Shown here: positions 6,701-7,377 of the stretch, piece by piece | How positions within the stretch are numbered: the first letter of the stretch is position 1 | How the letters are laid out: each line of letters starts with the position of its first letter | NCBI GenBank assembly: GCA_964395915.1 | Contig: CAYNDB010000118.1 | Location: forward strand, 1-7,377 | Source: CAYNDB01 sp964395915 | GTDB lineage: Bacteria; Nitrospinota_A; UBA7883; JAJRTC01 | DNA length: 7,377 nt | Reading direction: 5' to 3' | The notes under the pieces: model-generated | What the model was told of the DNA's origin: nothing | Database searches by the model: none | The model's input: only the letters and a program-made list of their open reading frames with translations | Position numbers and translations under genes: made by a program

Positions 6701-6724
6701 AATACTCATAACTTTTCAATCAAG

Positions 6725-6759
6725 ACGCTCATCGGCTGAAAGCCGGTGGGCGTTTTTTT
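6725..6759 (+). terminator. Strong intrinsic terminator after PEP-CTERM gene
   Basis: A 13-bp stem pairs 6725-6737 (ACGCTCATCGGCT) with 6741-6753 (AGCCGGTGGGCGT) across loop GAA, with two G-U pairs, followed by seven T residues (6753-6759). It lies 24 bases after the stop codon and should separate this transcript from the next promoter. Confidence 0.92.
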
Positions 6760-6782
6760 GTTTTTTGTTTATAGACACCAAA

Positions 6783-6840
6783 CAATCTTCCTCCCAGCGG
6801 AATCGCCACAGTCGCCCAAAGGCTCCCCTTCGCGATGACA
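6783..6840 (-). repeat. REP-like intergenic repeat relic (GTCATCGCGA type)
   Basis: Read on the minus strand this begins TGTCATCGCGAAGGGGAGCC, continues through GGGCGACTGTGGCGATTCC and ends near AAGATTG. That resembles the widespread GTCATTGCGAGGAGC...GCGAC...GTGGCAATCT class of short dispersed repeats (from memory). It is GC-rich compared with the flanks and no inverted partner is visible. It is distinct from, but related in style to, the CTGAG-type element at 1649-1861. Confidence 0.55.
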
Positions 6841-7006
6841 ACCGTAAAGGCTTTAAAAAACCAGAAGCCACCTTCCCATAAACGCGAGTTTTTATTCTCA
6901 CTGTTAATTTATTTTACACTTGGACAACCTTGGTGGCGGCGCAAAGTATTTGTAAAATAAGGAATAAAACCATATACTGTTTTTGGAATCATTTAGACGC
7001 AAAACA

Positions 7007-7025
7007 GTGTCGTAATTCTTTACAC
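7007..7025 (+). promoter_or_regulatory. PEP-CTERM box B1 (putative PrsR site, distal)
   Basis: GTGTCGTAATTCTTTACAC differs from boxes A1 and B2 at a single base. It starts 111 bp before box B2, exactly as A1 precedes A2. Its centre is about 244 bp upstream of the predicted start at about 7260. Confidence 0.82.
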
Positions 7026-7050
7026 TTCGATTTTCGTTCTTTTTAACTCT

Positions 7051-7063
7051 TAACTTATTGATA
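7051..7063 (-). promoter_or_regulatory. Candidate IHF binding site, copy B
   Basis: TAACTTATTGATA matches the IHF core consensus at all defined positions and sits 1411 bp from the copy A site, the same offset as the boxes. The only difference from copy A lies in the unconstrained N4 part. Over the 31 bases starting here, 27 agree between copies. Confidence 0.45.
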
Positions 7064-7117
7064 AATTGTTGTTAATGTTGATTGTTACATGGTTCTGGAT
7101 AAGATATCATATTTCAG

Positions 7118-7136
7118 GTGTCGGAATTCTTTACAC
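7118..7136 (+). promoter_or_regulatory. PEP-CTERM box B2 (putative PrsR site, proximal)
   Basis: GTGTCGGAATTCTTTACAC is identical to box A1 and starts 116 bp before the copy B -24 element. It contains an EcoRI-type GAATTC centre within the GTGT/ACAC dyad. Confidence 0.83.
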
Positions 7137-7140
7137 TTTT

Positions 7141-7159
7141 CCAGTTTCTGACTAACTGG
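7141..7159. promoter_or_regulatory. Short dyad after box B2
   Basis: CCAGTT (7141-7146) pairs with AACTGG (7154-7159) around a 7-base centre TCTGACT, which differs from the copy A centre by one base. The inner arm change from GGTT/AACC to AGTT/AACT is compensated on both sides. Confidence 0.45.
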
Positions 7160-7233
7160 AACATAGAGGTATTATTTAGGGAAATAATTGTTATTTAATG
7201 AGATATCATCTTTATGTAATTAAATACATTGTT

Positions 7234-7249
7234 TGGCACAGAACTTGTA
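7234..7249 (+). promoter_or_regulatory. Sigma-54 (-24/-12) promoter, copy B
   Basis: TGGCACAGAACTTGTA has the same layout as copy A, including TTGTA in place of the usual TTGCA. Transcription is expected near 7260. It serves the gene that begins at 7337. Confidence 0.82.
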
Positions 7250-7336
7250 CTGTAGTAGCGTAAGGATTGAAAAATGATAAATATACTAAAAATAGAAAAA
7301 TTAATAACAACTCTTTTTCTTCGAGGGGACAGTATA

Positions 7337-7377
7337 ATGAAAAAGTTAATAATGCTTTCAGTAGTATTCAGCTTTTT
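7337..7377 (+). CDS. Start of a second exported, probably PEP-CTERM protein gene, 3'-truncated
   Basis: Thirteen codons are visible and read MKKLIMLSVVFSF, a positively charged start followed by a hydrophobic run, as in a Sec signal peptide. GAGGGG lies 8 bases before the ATG. The start region resembles that of the 5933 gene, and the promoter, boxes and leader upstream are duplicates of that gene's. This makes a paralogous or at least co-regulated PEP-CTERM protein likely, but the sorting tail lies outside the window. An in-frame ATG at 7274 with AAGGA 7 bases upstream could add 21 residues; it is not preferred because it would bury the signal peptide. Confidence 0.6.
   Translation, partial: MKKLIMLSVVFSF

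Larger units (their letters stand above)
6701..7336. other. Long intergenic region with terminator, REP-like relic and regulatory copy B
   Basis: This 636-bp stretch has no credible gene. It starts with the terminator of the first PEP-CTERM gene (6725-6759), then a REP-like relic (6783-6840) and about 160 bases where I see nothing firm. From about 7003 it repeats the copy A control region: box B1 (7007-7025), IHF-like site (7051-7063), box B2 (7118-7136), dyad (7141-7159), -24/-12 promoter (7234-7249) and a leader of about 75 bases, 7 bases shorter than in copy A. A 61-codon minus-strand frame across 6716-6901 reads through the terminator and the repeat and is not considered real. Confidence 0.85.

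Noticed and set aside
6910..6960. TTTACACTTGG and TGGCGGCG...TTTGTA as an additional box or sigma-54 promoter
   Set aside because: The box match is a half-site and the TGGC to TTGT spacing is wrong for -24/-12.
1..7377. CRISPR array, tRNA, rRNA, phage or defence system
   Set aside because: No regularly spaced direct repeats, no cloverleaf or rRNA segments, and no genes of those classes were seen; the window is explained by housekeeping genes and the PEP-CTERM regulatory set.

Overview
The window looks like chromosomal DNA of an uncultured or environmental diderm bacterium. It has moderate to low GC, a PEP-CTERM/exosortase regulatory pair (PrsK/PrsR), sigma-54 promoters and REP-like intergenic repeats. 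Desulfobacterota, Nitrospinota/Nitrospirota or a related lineage would fit, but nothing here fixes the taxon.

Layout. (1) 1-1074, plus strand: 3'-most 357 codons of ftsY, the SRP receptor GTPase, cut by the window start. (2) 1093-1593, minus strand: a complete O6-alkylguanine-DNA alkyltransferase (ogt-like), tail to tail with ftsY. (3) 1594-1920: a gene-free gap holding a long imperfect inverted repeat (about 1649-1861). (4) 1921-4035 and 4093-5460, plus strand: prsK, a multi-membrane-segment sensor kinase with GAF and HATPase domains, and prsR, a receiver/AAA+/Fis-HTH sigma-54 activator. (5) 5461-5932: a regulatory region with two 19-bp PEP-CTERM boxes and a -24/-12 promoter. (6) 5933-6700: a secreted PEP-CTERM protein with signal peptide, DUF4114-like patch and C-terminal PEP/hydrophobic/Arg sorting signal, followed by a strong intrinsic terminator. 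(7) 6760-7336: a REP-like relic, then a second copy of the whole regulatory region. (8) 7337-7377: the first codons of a second gene with the same start region, cut by the window end.

How it works together (inference from known families plus the sequence). PrsK senses an unknown signal and phosphorylates PrsR. PrsR binds paired boxes about 133 and 244 bp upstream of the predicted transcription start and drives sigma-54 RNA polymerase at each of two tandem promoters. The products are exported proteins that an exosortase (XrtA/EpsH), not present in the window, would process at the envelope.

The most notable signal is the precision of the duplicated control region. In both copies the boxes are 111 bp apart, the second box starts 116 bp before the -24 element, an IHF-like site lies at the same offset, and a small dyad after the second box keeps its pairing despite base changes. 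The parts belong to a known system; the fixed two-box geometry and the covarying dyad are what I would check first.
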